A stretch of 64,000 bases of DNA from Caballeronia fortuita (GCF_001544835.2 NZ_FCNX02000010.1:248001-312000), one strand, 5' to 3'. Counted from the first letter of the stretch, positions 10,565 through 20,427 are shown. Translations and numbers: made by a program. Notes: a model not told the origin generated them from the letters alone.

Positions 10565-11497
10565 TCAGCCTGCGATCAGTTTGCGCGTTTCTTCGAGCGA
10601 TGCCGGATCGAAGATCGAACCGCCGACGAGCGCGCCGTCGATACGCTTCGTCAGACCCGCGAGCACCTTGCCCGGACCGCATTCGATGACGTGCGTGACG
10701 CCGTCCTTTGCCATCGCCTGAACGCATTCGACCCAGCGCACCGGGCCGGCGGCCTGACGCACCAGCGCGTCCTTGATCGCGGCGGGATCGGAGACGATCG
10801 CGACATCGACGTTATTGATCAGCGGAATCTGCGGCGCCTTGATGTCGATCTTGGCGAGATACTCGCGCAGTTTGTCCGACGCGGGCTTGAGCAGCGACGA
10901 GTGAAACGGCGCGGAAACCGGCAGCGGCAGCGCGCGCTTCGCGCCCTTCGCCTTTGCCACTTCGCACGCCTTCTCGACGGCCGCCTTCGCGCCGGCGATG
11001 ACCACCTGCGCGGGCGCGTTGAAGTTCACCGCTTCGACAACACCCGCCGACGACGCTTCGGCGCACACGGCGCGCACGGTGTCGTCGTCGAGACCGAGGA
11101 CCGCGGCCATGCCGCCTTCGCCTACCGGCACGGCGCGTTGCATCGCCTGCGCGCGAAAACGCACGAGCGGCACGGCGTCCGCGAAATCGAGCGCGCCTGC
11201 CGCGACGAGCGCCGTGTATTCGCCCAGGCTGTGGCCCGCGACGAGCGCCGGCTTCGGACCGGTTTCCTTCTCCCACACGCGATAGATCGCGTACGCCGCC
11301 GTCAGCATGACGGGCTGCGTGTTCGTCGTCAGATTCAGTTCTTCGGCCGGACCTTCGGCGATCAGTTTGCCGAGATCCTGTCCGAGCGCATCGGATGCCT
11401 GCTGCACGGTTTCGCGCACGACGGCGTGATCGGCGAATGCATTGAGCATGCCGATCGACTGCGAACCCTGTCCGGGGAAAACGAACGCAAATTTCAT
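10565..11497 (-). CDS. fabD: Malonyl-CoA:ACP transacylase
   Basis: Transfers malonyl groups from CoA to ACP to supply elongation. The 310-residue product starts MKFAFVFPGQGSQ at the ATG 11495-11497; the frame extends upstream but that part is not conserved sequence. The nucleophile Ser90 is in GHSLGEY, the catalytic His199 in SAPFHSSLL, and an Arg at about 115 lies in LVRFRAQAMQ, as in E. coli FabD. It lies 120 bp after fabH, the largest gap between the fabH and fabG genes, so an internal promoter is possible. Confidence 0.97.
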   Translation of the reverse strand: MKFAFVFPGQGSQSIGMLNAFADHAVVRETVQQASDALGQDLGKLIAEGPAEELNLTTNTQPVMLTAAYAIYRVWEKETGPKPALVAGHSLGEYTALVAAGALDFADAVPLVRFRAQAMQRAVPVGEGGMAAVLGLDDDTVRAVCAEASSAGVVEAVNFNAPAQVVIAGAKAAVEKACEVAKAKGAKRALPLPVSAPFHSSLLKPASDKLREYLAKIDIKAPQIPLINNVDVAIVSDPAAIKDALVRQAAGPVRWVECVQAMAKDGVTHVIECGPGKVLAGLTKRIDGALVGGSIFDPASLEETRKLIAG

Positions 11498-11617
11498 ATC
11501 GTCCTCGTTGATTGGAATGATCCGCGATGCCTTCACGGACCGCGCGCTGAGCGAGCGCGCGAAGCCGGCGATGAAGAGGGATCAGTTACGAATAGGTAGA
11601 GGGATTTGATCGGCGGA

Positions 11618-12607
11618 TCAGTAGCGGATGACCGACGCGCCCCACGTGAAGCCGCCGCCCACGCCTTCGATGAGAATGTTGTCGCCGCGCTTGATGCGGC
11701 CGTCGCGCACCGCGACGTCGAGCGCGAGCGGAATCGACGCCGCCGACGTGTTGCCGTGCTCGCCGACCGTCACGACCATGCGCTCCGCCGGCAGCCGCAG
11801 CTTGCGCGCCGTGCTCTGCATGATGCGGATATTGGCCTGATGCGGGATGAGCCAGTTAATGTCTTCCGGCGTGAGCTGCGCCTTGTCGAGCGCTTCGAGC
11901 GCGACCTTTTCGAGCACGTTGACCGCGAGCTTGAACACCGCCTGGCCGTCCATGTGCAGGAACGCGCTGCCCTGAACCACGCCGCCGTTCACGTTGCCCG
12001 GCGTGCAGAGAATGTCGGAATAGCTGCCGTCCGCGTGCAACGCGCTCGACAGCACGCCCGGCTCGTCGGAGGCTTGCAGGATGACCGCGCCCGCGCCGTC
12101 GCCGAACAGCACGCACGTGGTGCGATCGTTGAAATCGAGGATGCGCGAGAACGTTTCCGCGCCGACGACCAGCGCCGTGCGATTCATGCCGCTGCGAATG
12201 AAGCTGTCCGCCGTCGCGACGCCGTAGGCGAAGCCGGAGCACACGGCCTGCACGTCGAAGGCCGCACCGTTGTTCTTGATGCCGAGCTTGTTCTGAAGCA
12301 GGCACGCCGTGCTCGGAAACACGAAGTCCGGCGTCGAGGTCGCGACGATGATCAGATCGATCGATTGAGGATCGATGCCCGCCGCTTCGATAGCCTTCTG
12401 CGACGCGATCAGCGCGAGATCGCTCGTGGTCTGGTCCGGCGCGGCGAAGTGGCGCGCATGAATGCCGGTGCGCGCGACGATCCATTCGTCATTCGTCTCG
12501 ACGCCCTGCTTTGCGAGACGATCCGCCAGATCCTGATTCGTGACACGCTCGGACGGCAGATAGCTGCCGGTGCCCAGCACGCGAGAGTAAAGATTGGATT
12601 GAGCCAT
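11618..12607 (-). CDS. fabH: 3-oxoacyl-ACP synthase III (KAS III)
   Basis: Initiates fatty-acid synthesis by condensing acetyl-CoA with malonyl-ACP. The 329-residue protein has the Cys-His-Asn triad: Cys123 ([10 protein letters not shown]), His256 ([11 protein letters not shown]) and Asn286 ([10 protein letters not shown]). The C-terminal [15 protein letters not shown] is typical. Its ATG overlaps the plsX stop by one base (TAATG), which implies translational coupling with plsX. Confidence 0.98.
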   Translation of the reverse strand: MAQSNLYSRVLGTGSYLPSERVTNQDLADRLAKQGVETNDEWIVARTGIHARHFAAPDQTTSDLALIASQKAIEAAGIDPQSIDLIIVATSTPDFVFPSTACLLQNKLGIKNNGAAFDVQAVCSGFAYGVATADSFIRSGMNRTALVVGAETFSRILDFNDRTTCVLFGDGAGAVILQASDEPGVLSSALHADGSYSDILCTPGNVNGGVVQGSAFLHMDGQAVFKLAVNVLEKVALEALDKAQLTPEDINWLIPHQANIRIMQSTARKLRLPAERMVVTVGEHGNTSAASIPLALDVAVRDGRIKRGDNILIEGVGGGFTWGASVIRY

Positions 12608-13779
12608 TATGCCTTCGAATGTAGCGCAGTTCCGGACTCGCCCGGCGGGTTCGGCTGCGAGTTTGGCTGTGAGTCTGGCTGTGAGTCTGGCTGTGAAGCG
12701 GGCGATGAAGCGCTCTGCTCGACGGACCGATCCGCCGCCGATGCGGAAACGTTCGAGTCCGCCTCGCGCGCGGCCGGAGCGTTCTCTTCCATCGCGCGCA
12801 CCAGACGTTCGAGCACGCCATTTTTGACGGCATCATACCCGCGTTTGATAGCCCACTCAAACCCGAAGGCCTCGGCCGAACCGTGACTTTTGATGACGAG
12901 GCCGCGCAGGCCGAGCAACGCCGCGCCATTATATTGCGCGGGATCGACGCGCTTTTTGAAACGCTTGAGCACGGGCAGCGCGACGAGCGCCATCAGCTTG
13001 GAGGCGAAGTTGCGGCTGAACTCTTCCTTGATCATGTCGGCGAGCATTTTCGCGAGACCCTCGGAGGTCTTCAACGCGACATTGCCGACGAAGCCATCGC
13101 ACACGACGACATCGGTCGTGCCTTTATAGATGTCGTTGCCTTCCACGTTGCCGTAGAAATTGAGCGTGCTCGCGCGCAGCAGTTCGCCCGCGCGCTTGAT
13201 CGTTTCGTTGCCCTTGATGACTTCTTCGCCGATGTTGAGCAGGCCGATGGTCGGCCGCTCTCGCCCTTCGATCGCCGATACGAGCGCGTGGCCCATTTCG
13301 GCGAATTGCAGCAGATGCCCGGGTTCGCAATCGACGTTAGCGCCCAGGTCGAGCACGGTGGTGTAGCCCTTCTGGCTCGGCATCGCGAACGCGATGGCCG
13401 GGCGCTCGATGCCCGCGAGCGTCTTCAGCACATAGCGCGACACTGCCATGAGCGCGCCGGTATTGCCAGCGGAAATGCAGGTCTGCGCCTCGCCCTCTTT
13501 GACGAGGTTCAACGCGACGCGCATCGACGAATCCTTTTTCTTGCGCAGCGCGACTTCGACCGGATCGTCCATCGCGACGACTTCGCTGGCGGCGACGACG
13601 GAAAGACGCGGCTCGTCGGAAGCCTTGCACTTCTTGAGCTGGGCGCGAATGGGCTGCTCGAGACCGACGAGCATCAGATGCGCGTCAGGATGCGAGCGCA
13701 CGAAACTGACGGCAGCGGGGACGGTTACGGCCGGACCGTGGTCGCCTCCCATGCAGTCGATGGTTATCTTTACAGTCAT
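12607..13779 (-). CDS. plsX: Phosphate acyltransferase PlsX
   Basis: Makes acyl-phosphate from acyl-ACP for the PlsY step of phospholipid synthesis. It starts [16 protein letters not shown] at the ATG 13777-13779, with conserved [18 protein letters not shown] and [18 protein letters not shown]. The product (390 residues) is longer than the usual 330-350 residues because of a C-terminal low-complexity tail of Ser, Gln, Pro, Asp and Asn repeats, encoded by a 12-bp tandem repeat. The tail lies beyond the enzyme domain. The gene follows rpmF and couples to fabH. Confidence 0.95.
   Translation of the reverse strand: MTVKITIDCMGGDHGPAVTVPAAVSFVRSHPDAHLMLVGLEQPIRAQLKKCKASDEPRLSVVAASEVVAMDDPVEVALRKKKDSSMRVALNLVKEGEAQTCISAGNTGALMAVSRYVLKTLAGIERPAIAFAMPSQKGYTTVLDLGANVDCEPGHLLQFAEMGHALVSAIEGRERPTIGLLNIGEEVIKGNETIKRAGELLRASTLNFYGNVEGNDIYKGTTDVVVCDGFVGNVALKTSEGLAKMLADMIKEEFSRNFASKLMALVALPVLKRFKKRVDPAQYNGAALLGLRGLVIKSHGSAEAFGFEWAIKRGYDAVKNGVLERLVRAMEENAPAAREADSNVSASAADRSVEQSASSPASQPDSQPDSQPNSQPNPPGESGTALHSKA
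12653..12700. repeat. 12-bp tandem repeat in the plsX tail
   Basis: Four consecutive 12-bp units (consensus GGCTGTGAGTCT on the plus strand, two copies exact) encode repeated Ser-Gln-Pro-Asp/Asn on the minus strand near the PlsX C terminus. Units are in-frame multiples of three, so copy-number change would lengthen or shorten the tail without breaking the frame or the fabH overlap. Confidence 0.9.
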
Positions 13780-13917
13780 GGAAAGCGACGATTTTCGGAC
13801 ACAAAAAAGCGGCAATGAAATGCCGCGTTCTCGTCGTACCGGGAAAGTATCAAGAGCGAGTTGCGCCCACGCACCCGCAGAACGGATTCAGCGGGCGCAA
13901 CGAGCGTCAATGAACGC

Positions 13918-14097
13918 TTAGTCGTTCTTCGTCTTGATGACTTTCTTGCCACGATAGTAGCCGTTCGGGCTCACGTGGTGGCGCAGATGCACTTCACCCG
14001 TGCTCGGCTCGACAGCCAGCGGAGCCGTCGTGAGGAAGTCGTGGGAACGGTGCATGCCGCGCTTCGACGGCGACTTCTTGTTTTGCTGAACTGCCAT
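13918..14097 (-). CDS. rpmF: 50S ribosomal protein L32
   Basis: A 59-residue basic protein read from the ATG at 14095-14097: [20 protein letters not shown], ending [12 protein letters not shown]. This is the bacterial L32 sequence of the large ribosomal subunit. It lies between yceD and plsX, the arrangement also found in E. coli (yceD-rpmF-plsX-fabH), which ties ribosome and membrane-lipid synthesis together. A TGGAGTAAT Shine-Dalgarno region precedes the start. Confidence 0.97.
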   Translation of the reverse strand: MAVQQNKKSPSKRGMHRSHDFLTTAPLAVEPSTGEVHLRHHVSPNGYYRGKKVIKTKND

Positions 14098-14216
14098 GAT
14101 TACTCCAGAAAAATTTTGCGAATTCTAACACAGCCCGATCCGCCGACAGCCCTCGGCCGTTCGGCCATCGGGTGCGCACATCGCGCTACCAGTTTGTTGC
14201 GTGCTACAAAATCATC

Positions 14217-14840
14217 TCAGTGCTTCTTGCCGTCGGAACCGCCCGGTTTGAGCTTTTCCAGGACGGCAAAAGGATTCGGCTTTTCGTCCTCGTCCGCCGC
14301 ACCGCTTTCGTCCGGCTCGTCGCCCGCCGCGCCCGGAAGCAGACTTTCATGCGTCTCGGGACACACGCCGTGCTTGGGCACGAGCGGCAAGGACAGCAAC
14401 AACTCCTCTTCGATCAAGTCGACGAGATCGAACTGGCGCGAGCCTACGATCACTTCGACTTCATCGTCGTCGAGCGGAAATTCGTCCGCCTCTTCTTCCG
14501 TCGCCACGATCCGATAGGTTGCATCGACATCGAGATGTTGCGAATACGGCTGAAGGCAGCGCTGACACGTGAGCCACACCGAACCGTGCACCGCGAGACG
14601 AAGGTACGGCTGCGGCGCTTCCGTGCCGTCGTCCTGCAGTTCCGGTTGGGTCGAGCCCTCGCCCTGCCAGGTGAATACGGTATCGCGGTCTGGCACATCG
14701 GCCGGCACTTCGGCTAACATGCGCGGCATCTGCGACACGCGCAGCGCGCCGGCCGCCTGCCTGCCGCTCTTGGCGAATTCGAAAATGTCGAGCGCGCGCA
14801 GATCGGCGGGGCTCACAGGTTTGCCAGGATTCTGAGTCAT
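14217..14840 (-). CDS. yceD: YceD/DUF177 family 23S rRNA accumulation protein
   Basis: A 207-residue acidic protein with the YceD core: DRDTVFTWQGEG, a central cysteine pair (WLTCQRCLQPYSQHL) and GVCPETHESLLPG. In E. coli and plants DUF177 proteins are needed for normal 23S rRNA accumulation; the exact activity is not settled. It is the first gene after the promoter at 15.07 kb and lies 119 bp upstream of rpmF, as in other proteobacteria. The acidic insert EEEADEFPLDDDEVEV is in the middle of the protein. Confidence 0.92.
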   Translation of the reverse strand: MTQNPGKPVSPADLRALDIFEFAKSGRQAAGALRVSQMPRMLAEVPADVPDRDTVFTWQGEGSTQPELQDDGTEAPQPYLRLAVHGSVWLTCQRCLQPYSQHLDVDATYRIVATEEEADEFPLDDDEVEVIVGSRQFDLVDLIEEELLLSLPLVPKHGVCPETHESLLPGAAGDEPDESGAADEDEKPNPFAVLEKLKPGGSDGKKH

Positions 14841-15061
14841 GTGCGCTCCTGCTTGGCCTTGCTTGGGTTGATGCTACCGGTGAGTGCTCAGTATGCACCG
14901 CGGCTCGACTTAAATGCAGCTTCGATGCAGGCGTGGCTTGCCCGAATTTGCATCTGGCCGGCATTCGTGCTTACTCGTGCATTCGTGCTGCCTGACGCTG
15001 AGGCTCGACCGGCTTCATCGGCGTCGGGGTGAGCCTTCATCCACGCACGTACCGATGAAAA
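14841..15061 (-). other. Leader region of the yceD-rpmF-plsX-fab transcript
   Basis: About 220 bases between the predicted transcription start and the yceD ATG. Six-frame inspection shows only short frames without a ribosome-binding site. I see no riboswitch that I can name. Alternating GC-rich and mixed sequence may fold, but no strong terminator-like hairpin with a T-run is visible. Confidence 0.4.
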
Positions 15062-15068
15062 GCCCAAA

Positions 15069-15097
15069 ATCATATCGGCTTTGTTCTTTCGAGTCAA
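15069..15097 (-). promoter_or_regulatory. Sigma-70 promoter for the yceD-rpmF-plsX-fab operon
   Basis: On the minus strand TTGACT (15092-15097) and TATGAT (15069-15074) are separated by exactly 17 bases, five of six matches to consensus at each hexamer. Transcription would start near 15062 and run into yceD. This is one of the best housekeeping promoters in the window. Confidence 0.8.
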
Positions 15098-15157
15098 ATA
15101 CTTAAGAGCAGAAGCGCAGCCCGTCGTTTTTACACCTTTTTTTGTCCGCCCCGCTCC

Positions 15158-15778
15158 ATGTCCGAAGCTCCGAAAACGCCGCCGCGCCTGATTCTGGCGT
15201 CCAGTTCACCTTACCGGCGCGAACTGCTCGAACGCCTGCGCATTCCGTTCGACGCCGTTTCGCCCGATATCGACGAAACGCCGCTCGCCGGCGAAACGCC
15301 CGAATCGACCGCCGTGCGGCTCTCGATCGCCAAGGCGCGTGCCGCCGCCGAACGGATCGGCGATGACGGCATCGGCGCACTCGTCATTGGCTCCGATCAG
15401 GTCGCGACCTTCGACGGGCAGCAGATCGGCAAGCCCGGCACGCACGCAAAAGCCGTCGCGCAGCTTCAGGCGATGCGCGGACGCAGCGTCGAATTTCACA
15501 GCGCGCTGTGTCTCTTCGACAGCCGCACGGGCCACGCGCAATCCGCCGATATCGTCACGCGCGTGCGATTCCGCCGCTATTCCGACGCGCAGATCGAGAC
15601 GTACTTGCGCGCCGAAACGCCCTACGACTGCGCGGGCAGCGCCAAAGCCGAGGGCCTGGGCATCGCATTGCTCGAAGCGATCGAGTCCGACGATCCGACC
15701 GCGCTCATTGGTTTGCCGCTCATCGCGCTGACCGGCATGCTCGCGAACGCCGGCTTTCCGGTTCTGGAGGCGGCATGA
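15158..15778 (+). CDS. maf: Maf-family nucleotide pyrophosphatase (YceF type)
   Basis: Hydrolyses non-canonical or modified nucleoside triphosphates such as m7GTP, limiting their incorporation into RNA. The 206-residue protein begins with the Maf signature [16 protein letters not shown], followed by [14 protein letters not shown] and [18 protein letters not shown], and has [13 protein letters not shown] and [13 protein letters not shown] further on. The YceF (m7GTP) subgroup is inferred from linkage opposite yceD-rpmF. Its stop overlaps the next gene's start (ATGA). Confidence 0.93.
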   Translation: MSEAPKTPPRLILASSSPYRRELLERLRIPFDAVSPDIDETPLAGETPESTAVRLSIAKARAAAERIGDDGIGALVIGSDQVATFDGQQIGKPGTHAKAVAQLQAMRGRSVEFHSALCLFDSRTGHAQSADIVTRVRFRRYSDAQIETYLRAETPYDCAGSAKAEGLGIALLEAIESDDPTALIGLPLIALTGMLANAGFPVLEAA

Positions 15779-16494
15779 GCGGCATTCTTTATCTGATCCC
15801 GAACACACTCGGCGACGGCGACGCCGCTGCGCTCGCGCACGTGCTGCCCGAACCGGTGCGCGCGCAGGCCGCCGCGCTCGCGTACTACATCGGCGAAAAC
15901 GCGAAAACGACGCGCGCTTTCCTGAAGAAAGTGGGCACCGAACGGCCGATTCAGGAAATCGAAGTGCGCGAACTCAACGTCAACACGCCGCCCGCCGAGA
16001 TCGACCGGCTGCTCGCGCCGATTCTGGCGGGCACGGACGCGGGCCTCGTGTCGGAGGCCGGCTGCCCCGCCGTCGCCGATCCGGGCGCGCTGCTCGTGCG
16101 GCGCGCGCATCAGCGCGGCGTGAAGGTCGTGCCGTTCGTCGGACCAAGTTCGATCCTGCTCGCGCTGATGGCCTCGGGCATGAACGGCCAGAGCTTCGCG
16201 TTCAACGGCTATCTGCCGGTCGATGCCGGCGAGCGCGCGAAGCGCCTGCGCGAGCTGGAGCAACTGTCGCGCAAGGCGAATCAGACGCAGATTTTCATCG
16301 AGACGCCCTATCGCAACAAGGCGATGCTCGACACGCTCGTCGTGTCCTGCGCGCCATCGACGTTGATCTGCGTCGCGGTCGATCTGACTCTGCCGGGCGA
16401 AAACATCGTGACGCGCACGGCGTCCGACTGGAAGAAGCAGGCCGCGCCGGATCTGCACAAGCGGCCGGCGATCTTCCTGCTGCTCGCGTCGTAG
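15775..16494 (+). CDS. RsmI-like SAM-dependent methyltransferase (tetrapyrrole methylase fold)
   Basis: A 239-residue protein starting [16 protein letters not shown], with the tetrapyrrole-methylase fold motifs [20 protein letters not shown] and [20 protein letters not shown]. These are related to RsmI, the 16S rRNA 2'-O-methyltransferase for C1402. The protein is shorter than full RsmI (about 280 residues) and lacks its C-terminal domain, so the substrate is uncertain. It overlaps maf by four bases and ends 3 bp before the converging sppA stop. Confidence 0.88.
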   Translation: MSGILYLIPNTLGDGDAAALAHVLPEPVRAQAAALAYYIGENAKTTRAFLKKVGTERPIQEIEVRELNVNTPPAEIDRLLAPILAGTDAGLVSEAGCPAVADPGALLVRRAHQRGVKVVPFVGPSSILLALMASGMNGQSFAFNGYLPVDAGERAKRLRELEQLSRKANQTQIFIETPYRNKAMLDTLVVSCAPSTLICVAVDLTLPGENIVTRTASDWKKQAAPDLHKRPAIFLLLAS

Positions 16495-16497
16495 GAC

Positions 16498-17460
16498 TCA
16501 GCGCAACTGGAGCTTGCCGCCGAGCGTGAGCGCGCGCACGGCCGCATCGCCCACGGAAGCGCCGAAGCGCCGCACCACGCGCTCGCTGATGCTTTCCTTC
16601 TGCGAATAATCGACGATGTCCGGCTGCTTGATGACCTCGCGCGCAACGTAATTGGCGTCGCCAAAGCCATCGGCAAGACCGAGTTCGACGCTCTTCTCGC
16701 CCGTCCAGAACAGCCCTGAAAAGAGATCGGGATTATCCTTCAGACGTTTGCCGCGCCCGAGTTTCACCGCGTCGATGAACTGCGTGTGAATCTGGTCGAG
16801 CATGTCCTGCGCGTGCGCGTTCATCGCGGGCGATTCCGGCGAAAACGGGTCGAATGCGCCCTTGTTGGCGCCCGACGTGTGCATGCGGCGCTGCACGCCG
16901 AGCTTGTCCATCAGGCCGGTGAAACCGAAACCGTCCATGAGCACGCCGATCGAGCCGACGATGCTCGCCCGGTCGACGTAAATCCTGTCCGCCGCCGCCG
17001 CGACGTAATACCCGCCCGACGCGCACATGTCGTCGACGACCACGTACAGCGGCGTCTTCGGATATTTCGCGCGCAGCCGCCGGATCTCGCCGTTGATGAT
17101 GCCCGCCTGCACCGGACTGCCGCCCGGGCTGTTGATGCGCAGGATCACGCCCGCCGTGTTCTCGTCCTCGAACGCGCTTTGGAGCGCGGCGTCGATGTTG
17201 TCGGCGCTGGCATCGCTATTCGCGGAGATTTCGCCTTGCAGGTCGATGAGCGCCGTGTGCTTGCCCGCCTTCGCGACGCGGTCTCCGGTGAAATCGAAAA
17301 TGCCCCACGCGATCAGCGCGATCACGCCGAGAAACACGAAGCGAAAGAAGATGCGCCAGCGGCGCGCGGCACGCTGCTCGCGGATGGCGGCAAGCGCGAT
17401 GCGTTCGAGCGCCTCGCGCTCCCAGTTGTCGTTGCTGCGCGGCGGAAGATTGTCGGACAT
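16498..17460 (-). CDS. sppA: Signal peptide peptidase SppA, 36 kDa type (S49)
   Basis: Inner-membrane protease that digests released signal peptides. The 320-residue product has one N-terminal membrane helix (about residues 38-55) after an Arg-rich stretch. The S49 catalytic dyad is Ser148 in MCASGGYYVA and Lys200 in SGANKGAFDPF. NSPGGSPVQAG at about 110-119 is also diagnostic. Length fits the single-domain SppA type. It is downstream of the Rieske gene (25 bp) on the same strand and converges with the RsmI-like gene. Confidence 0.94.
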   Translation of the reverse strand: MSDNLPPRSNDNWEREALERIALAAIREQRAARRWRIFFRFVFLGVIALIAWGIFDFTGDRVAKAGKHTALIDLQGEISANSDASADNIDAALQSAFEDENTAGVILRINSPGGSPVQAGIINGEIRRLRAKYPKTPLYVVVDDMCASGGYYVAAAADRIYVDRASIVGSIGVLMDGFGFTGLMDKLGVQRRMHTSGANKGAFDPFSPESPAMNAHAQDMLDQIHTQFIDAVKLGRGKRLKDNPDLFSGLFWTGEKSVELGLADGFGDANYVAREVIKQPDIVDYSQKESISERVVRRFGASVGDAAVRALTLGGKLQLR

Positions 17461-17485
17461 GCGTTGTGGATGTTCAGAAAGGGAA

Positions 17486-17860
17486 TCAGGCGGGACGCAA
17501 CGCGTCGTCGGGCAGCCAGAAGACGGCGCGGCCTTCCGGCGTGTCGCGCTCTTCGACCTTCACGGCCCGCAAACGCGCGCCGCGGCACGGACCGCCGACG
17601 CATTTGCCGGTGTCGGGTTCATAGATCGCCCCGTGGGTCGCGCACATCAAGTATAGGCCCGAGCTTTCGAAGAACTGGCCCTCGTTCCAGTCCAGCTCCA
17701 TCGGCACGTGCGCGCAGCGGTTCAGATAGCCGAACGCCTCGCCGCCGTATCGCACGAAGAAGACCACGGCATCGCCGCTCGCTTCGGCTGCGTTGACGCG
17801 CACGCCCGCGCCGCCGTCGACGAGTTCATCCGACGCGCATACCCGCACTGGCCCGGTCAT
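17486..17860 (-). CDS. Rieske [2Fe-2S] domain protein
   Basis: A stand-alone 124-residue Rieske ferredoxin-like protein. The cluster ligands are visible: Cys49-x-His51 (NRCAHVPMEL) and Cys73-x-x-His76 (LMCATHGAIYEP). There is no signal or membrane segment, so it is probably a soluble cytoplasmic electron-transfer partner. The frame continues far upstream, but the ATG at 17858-17860 overlaps the HAD stop by four bases (ATGA) and is the likely start. The partner enzyme is unknown. Confidence 0.9.
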   Translation of the reverse strand: MTGPVRVCASDELVDGGAGVRVNAAEASGDAVVFFVRYGGEAFGYLNRCAHVPMELDWNEGQFFESSGLYLMCATHGAIYEPDTGKCVGGPCRGARLRAVKVEERDTPEGRAVFWLPDDALRPA

Positions 17861-18516
17861 GCGTGCTCCCGCAGCCAGCCGCCGAGCGACGCGACGCTGT
17901 CGGCGCAAAACTGCGGCTTGAGCGCCGCGAGCGAATCGGCCGGATGCGCGCCGTAGCCCACGCCGATGCCCGCCGCGCCCGCGTTGATCGCCATTTGCAG
18001 ATCGTGCGTCGTGTCGCCGATCATCACCGTTCGCCCGAGGTCTTGCCCGAGTTCGCGCGTGAGTTCCTGAAGCATCGCGGGATGCGGTTTCGAGAAGGTT
18101 TCGTCGGCGCAGCGCGTGCCGTCGAAAAGGCTCGTGAGACGCGATTCGTCCAGCGCGCGATTGAGCCCGACGCGGCTCTTGCCGGTCGCGACCGCGAGAA
18201 AATAGCCGAGATCGCGCAGTTCCTGCAGCAGTTCGCGCACGCCGTCGAACAGCTCGGTTTTCTGGCCCATCGTCAGGAAATGGAAGCGATAACGCTCGGC
18301 GAGGCGCGGATAGTCGGACGGATCGAGCGTCGGCGCGCAGATCTGCAGCGCGTCCTTCAGGCCAAGGCCGATCACGTAGCTCGCGGACTCGTCGGCGGGC
18401 ACCGGCAGCCCGAGGTCGCGGCACGCCGCCTGAATGCTGCGCGTGATGTGGACGGTCGAATCCATCAATGTGCCGTCCCAGTCGAAAACGATCAGATCGA
18501 ATTGCTGCCGCGCCAT
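17857..18516 (-). CDS. HAD-superfamily phosphatase, phosphoglycolate-phosphatase-like
   Basis: A 219-residue HAD hydrolase. Motif I is DWDGTLMDST (Asp nucleophile at residues 12 and 14), motif II is VATGKSRVGL, motif III has KPHP, and motif IV is VMIGDTTHDLQMA. The alpha-helical cap between motifs I and II is of the Gph type. Substrate is not certain. It starts directly after the rluC stop and overlaps the Rieske gene, giving a tight rluC-HAD-Rieske-sppA operon conserved in Burkholderiaceae. Confidence 0.92.
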   Translation of the reverse strand: MARQQFDLIVFDWDGTLMDSTVHITRSIQAACRDLGLPVPADESASYVIGLGLKDALQICAPTLDPSDYPRLAERYRFHFLTMGQKTELFDGVRELLQELRDLGYFLAVATGKSRVGLNRALDESRLTSLFDGTRCADETFSKPHPAMLQELTRELGQDLGRTVMIGDTTHDLQMAINAGAAGIGVGYGAHPADSLAALKPQFCADSVASLGGWLREHA

Positions 18517-19515
18517 TTATTCTGTCTCTCGGTTTTTCAGTTGTTCGATGAACCGCCGGCATTCGGCGGGCAGCGGCGCTTCGAACTGCAGCGGCTCGCC
18601 GGTTGCCGGATGCGTGATTCTCAGACGATAAGCGTGCAAAAACATGCGCTTCAGCGACGGTTTCGCGCTCGGACGCGCCAGTTCCTTGTTCAGCGCGAAA
18701 TCGCCGTATTTGGCGTCGCCCGCGATCGGCAGTCCGATGCTCGCCATGTGCACGCGAATCTGATGCGTGCGGCCGGTCTTCAGTTCCGCGTCGACCCAGG
18801 CGTAGTCGTCCCAGCGTTCGATCAGATTGAAGACCGTGTGCGACGGCAAGCCGTTCTCCTGGATGCGCACGCGCCGCTCGCCGTCTGCCGCCACGTATTT
18901 GTGCAGCGGCGCCTTCACGATGCGCCTGCGTCCCCAGTCGCTCTGCCAGTCGCCGTGGCCGCACGCGTAATAGCGCTTGTCGACGCGACTCTCGCGAATC
19001 TGCTCGTGCAGCCCGACGAGCGCGGCGCGCTTTTTGGCGAGCATCAGCACGCCCGATGTCTCCCGGTCCAGCCGATGAACCAGTTCCAGGAATTTCGCGT
19101 GCGGCCGCGCGTTGCGCAATTGCTCGATCACGCCGAACGCCACGCCGCTGCCGCCATGCACCGCGACGCCGGAAGGTTTGTCGATGACGATCATGTGGTC
19201 GTCTTCGAAGAGAATCGGGAATTCGGCGGCGGGCGCGTTCGACGACACCGGCGCGGCGTCGGCCTGCGCGATGCGGATCGGCGGTACGCGCACGAGATCG
19301 CCCAGTTCGAGCCGGTACGCCGCGTCGATACGGCCCTTGTTCACGCGCACTTCGCCGCTTCGGAGAATGCGGTAAATATGGCTTTTCGGGACGCCCTTGC
19401 AGACGCGCAGCAGAAAGTTATCGATCCGCTGGCCGGCGGCCGTTTCGTCGACTTCGATCATCGACACCTGTTCGCTTGCGACCTGTTTATGGGATGTTTT
19501 GCCTAACTCATTCAT
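18517..19515 (-). CDS. rluC: 23S rRNA pseudouridine synthase, RluC/RluD family
   Basis: Isomerises uridines in 23S rRNA; RluC targets U955, U2504 and U2580 in E. coli. The 332-residue protein has an N-terminal S4 RNA-binding domain (about residues 29-90) and the RsuA/RluA catalytic core with Asp150 in VHRLDRETSG. GRTHQIRVH and HAYRLRITHPATGEPL are also typical. The RluC assignment rather than RluD rests on its position divergent from rne, as in E. coli, where rluC and rne are also neighbours. Confidence 0.93.
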   Translation of the reverse strand: MNELGKTSHKQVASEQVSMIEVDETAAGQRIDNFLLRVCKGVPKSHIYRILRSGEVRVNKGRIDAAYRLELGDLVRVPPIRIAQADAAPVSSNAPAAEFPILFEDDHMIVIDKPSGVAVHGGSGVAFGVIEQLRNARPHAKFLELVHRLDRETSGVLMLAKKRAALVGLHEQIRESRVDKRYYACGHGDWQSDWGRRRIVKAPLHKYVAADGERRVRIQENGLPSHTVFNLIERWDDYAWVDAELKTGRTHQIRVHMASIGLPIAGDAKYGDFALNKELARPSAKPSLKRMFLHAYRLRITHPATGEPLQFEAPLPAECRRFIEQLKNRETE

Positions 19516-20427
19516 TCTGAATATAATTTGCGAGCAGCCTGAAAAGGTCGACGCTTACGATCAAGCAGCGGCCGAGATTGATCAGACTGTATAGGTGCAA
19601 GCGATAAACCATCATTTTACTTGCGCCCAAGGTCGGTTGCTCACCCTGAAAATCGAGAGCAGCAAGTTGCACGCACGGCGATATCACCGGCAGGGACGGC
19701 GCCCACAGGCGCGTTCGGTCGAGTCGATCGCCGACGGTAACGGATTTTTGGTCAAAAAGAATTTTATCGGCGAGAAGCGACGGCGTCCGGCAGCAAAACC
19801 GGAGGCCAGCCTCAATCGACCCTGCCATCGCGCGGGAGAAAAAGGCAAATCGACGCTCGCCGGTTTTGCGAACAACTGCCGGCGAAACTGCTGCTGCGCT
19901 GATTTCTGCGAAGCGCGACGACGCCGCAAACGAGACGAGACACACGGCCGCGTAGCGGCGGGAGCGCCCGGGATCAATCGGGTGCAGTCGGGGCCCGCGA
20001 TTCGCGCCGGCGCGGCTGGCAGCAAAGAGGATCGGTCACGAAGCATCGCGTCGTTTGCGCGAGACCGCTCTTCCGGCAGCCGCCGTTGGGAGGAATCAGG
20101 CTCTTTGCAAGAGCGCGAGCCGGTTTGGCGCGTCCATTTTGAGACGCGAAAACCGCAGCGCCGCCGTTCATCCTCGCCACGAGCCGTGCGGCACGTCGAA
20201 CGTCTCGCAGTTGTTCTGCAATGCGCCCCACGGCGCGGCCGCCCCGATTCGGGCGCCGCGGCCTGCTTTCGGCAATTCTCCCGCCAGAAGTCCCGCTCCG
20301 CGTGCTTTTGTGACAACACACAAAAAGCGTGGCCCGCCCACCTTCCCGCTTCGCGCGCCTGACGTTCGTCAGTCACCGGCGCCGATTCGCAAGATGAGGG
20401 AGGACGGAGCCATTCTGGAGCCGTTTC
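19516..20427 (+). other. 912-bp leader between rluC and rne
   Basis: No gene is supported here. RNase E genes in gamma-proteobacteria have long 5' leaders through which RNase E autoregulates its mRNA; this spacer may serve the same role. The first 250 bases are relatively AT-rich (for example near 19590-19620 and 19740-19770) and could hold the promoter, but I found no convincing -35/-10 pair. The rest is GC-rich with direct antisense frames lacking start signals. A GGAG lies about 7 bases before the rne ATG. Confidence 0.5.

Noticed and set aside
14888-15097. Minus-strand 69-residue ORF upstream of yceD
   Set aside because: It begins inside the predicted promoter and has no ribosome-binding site.
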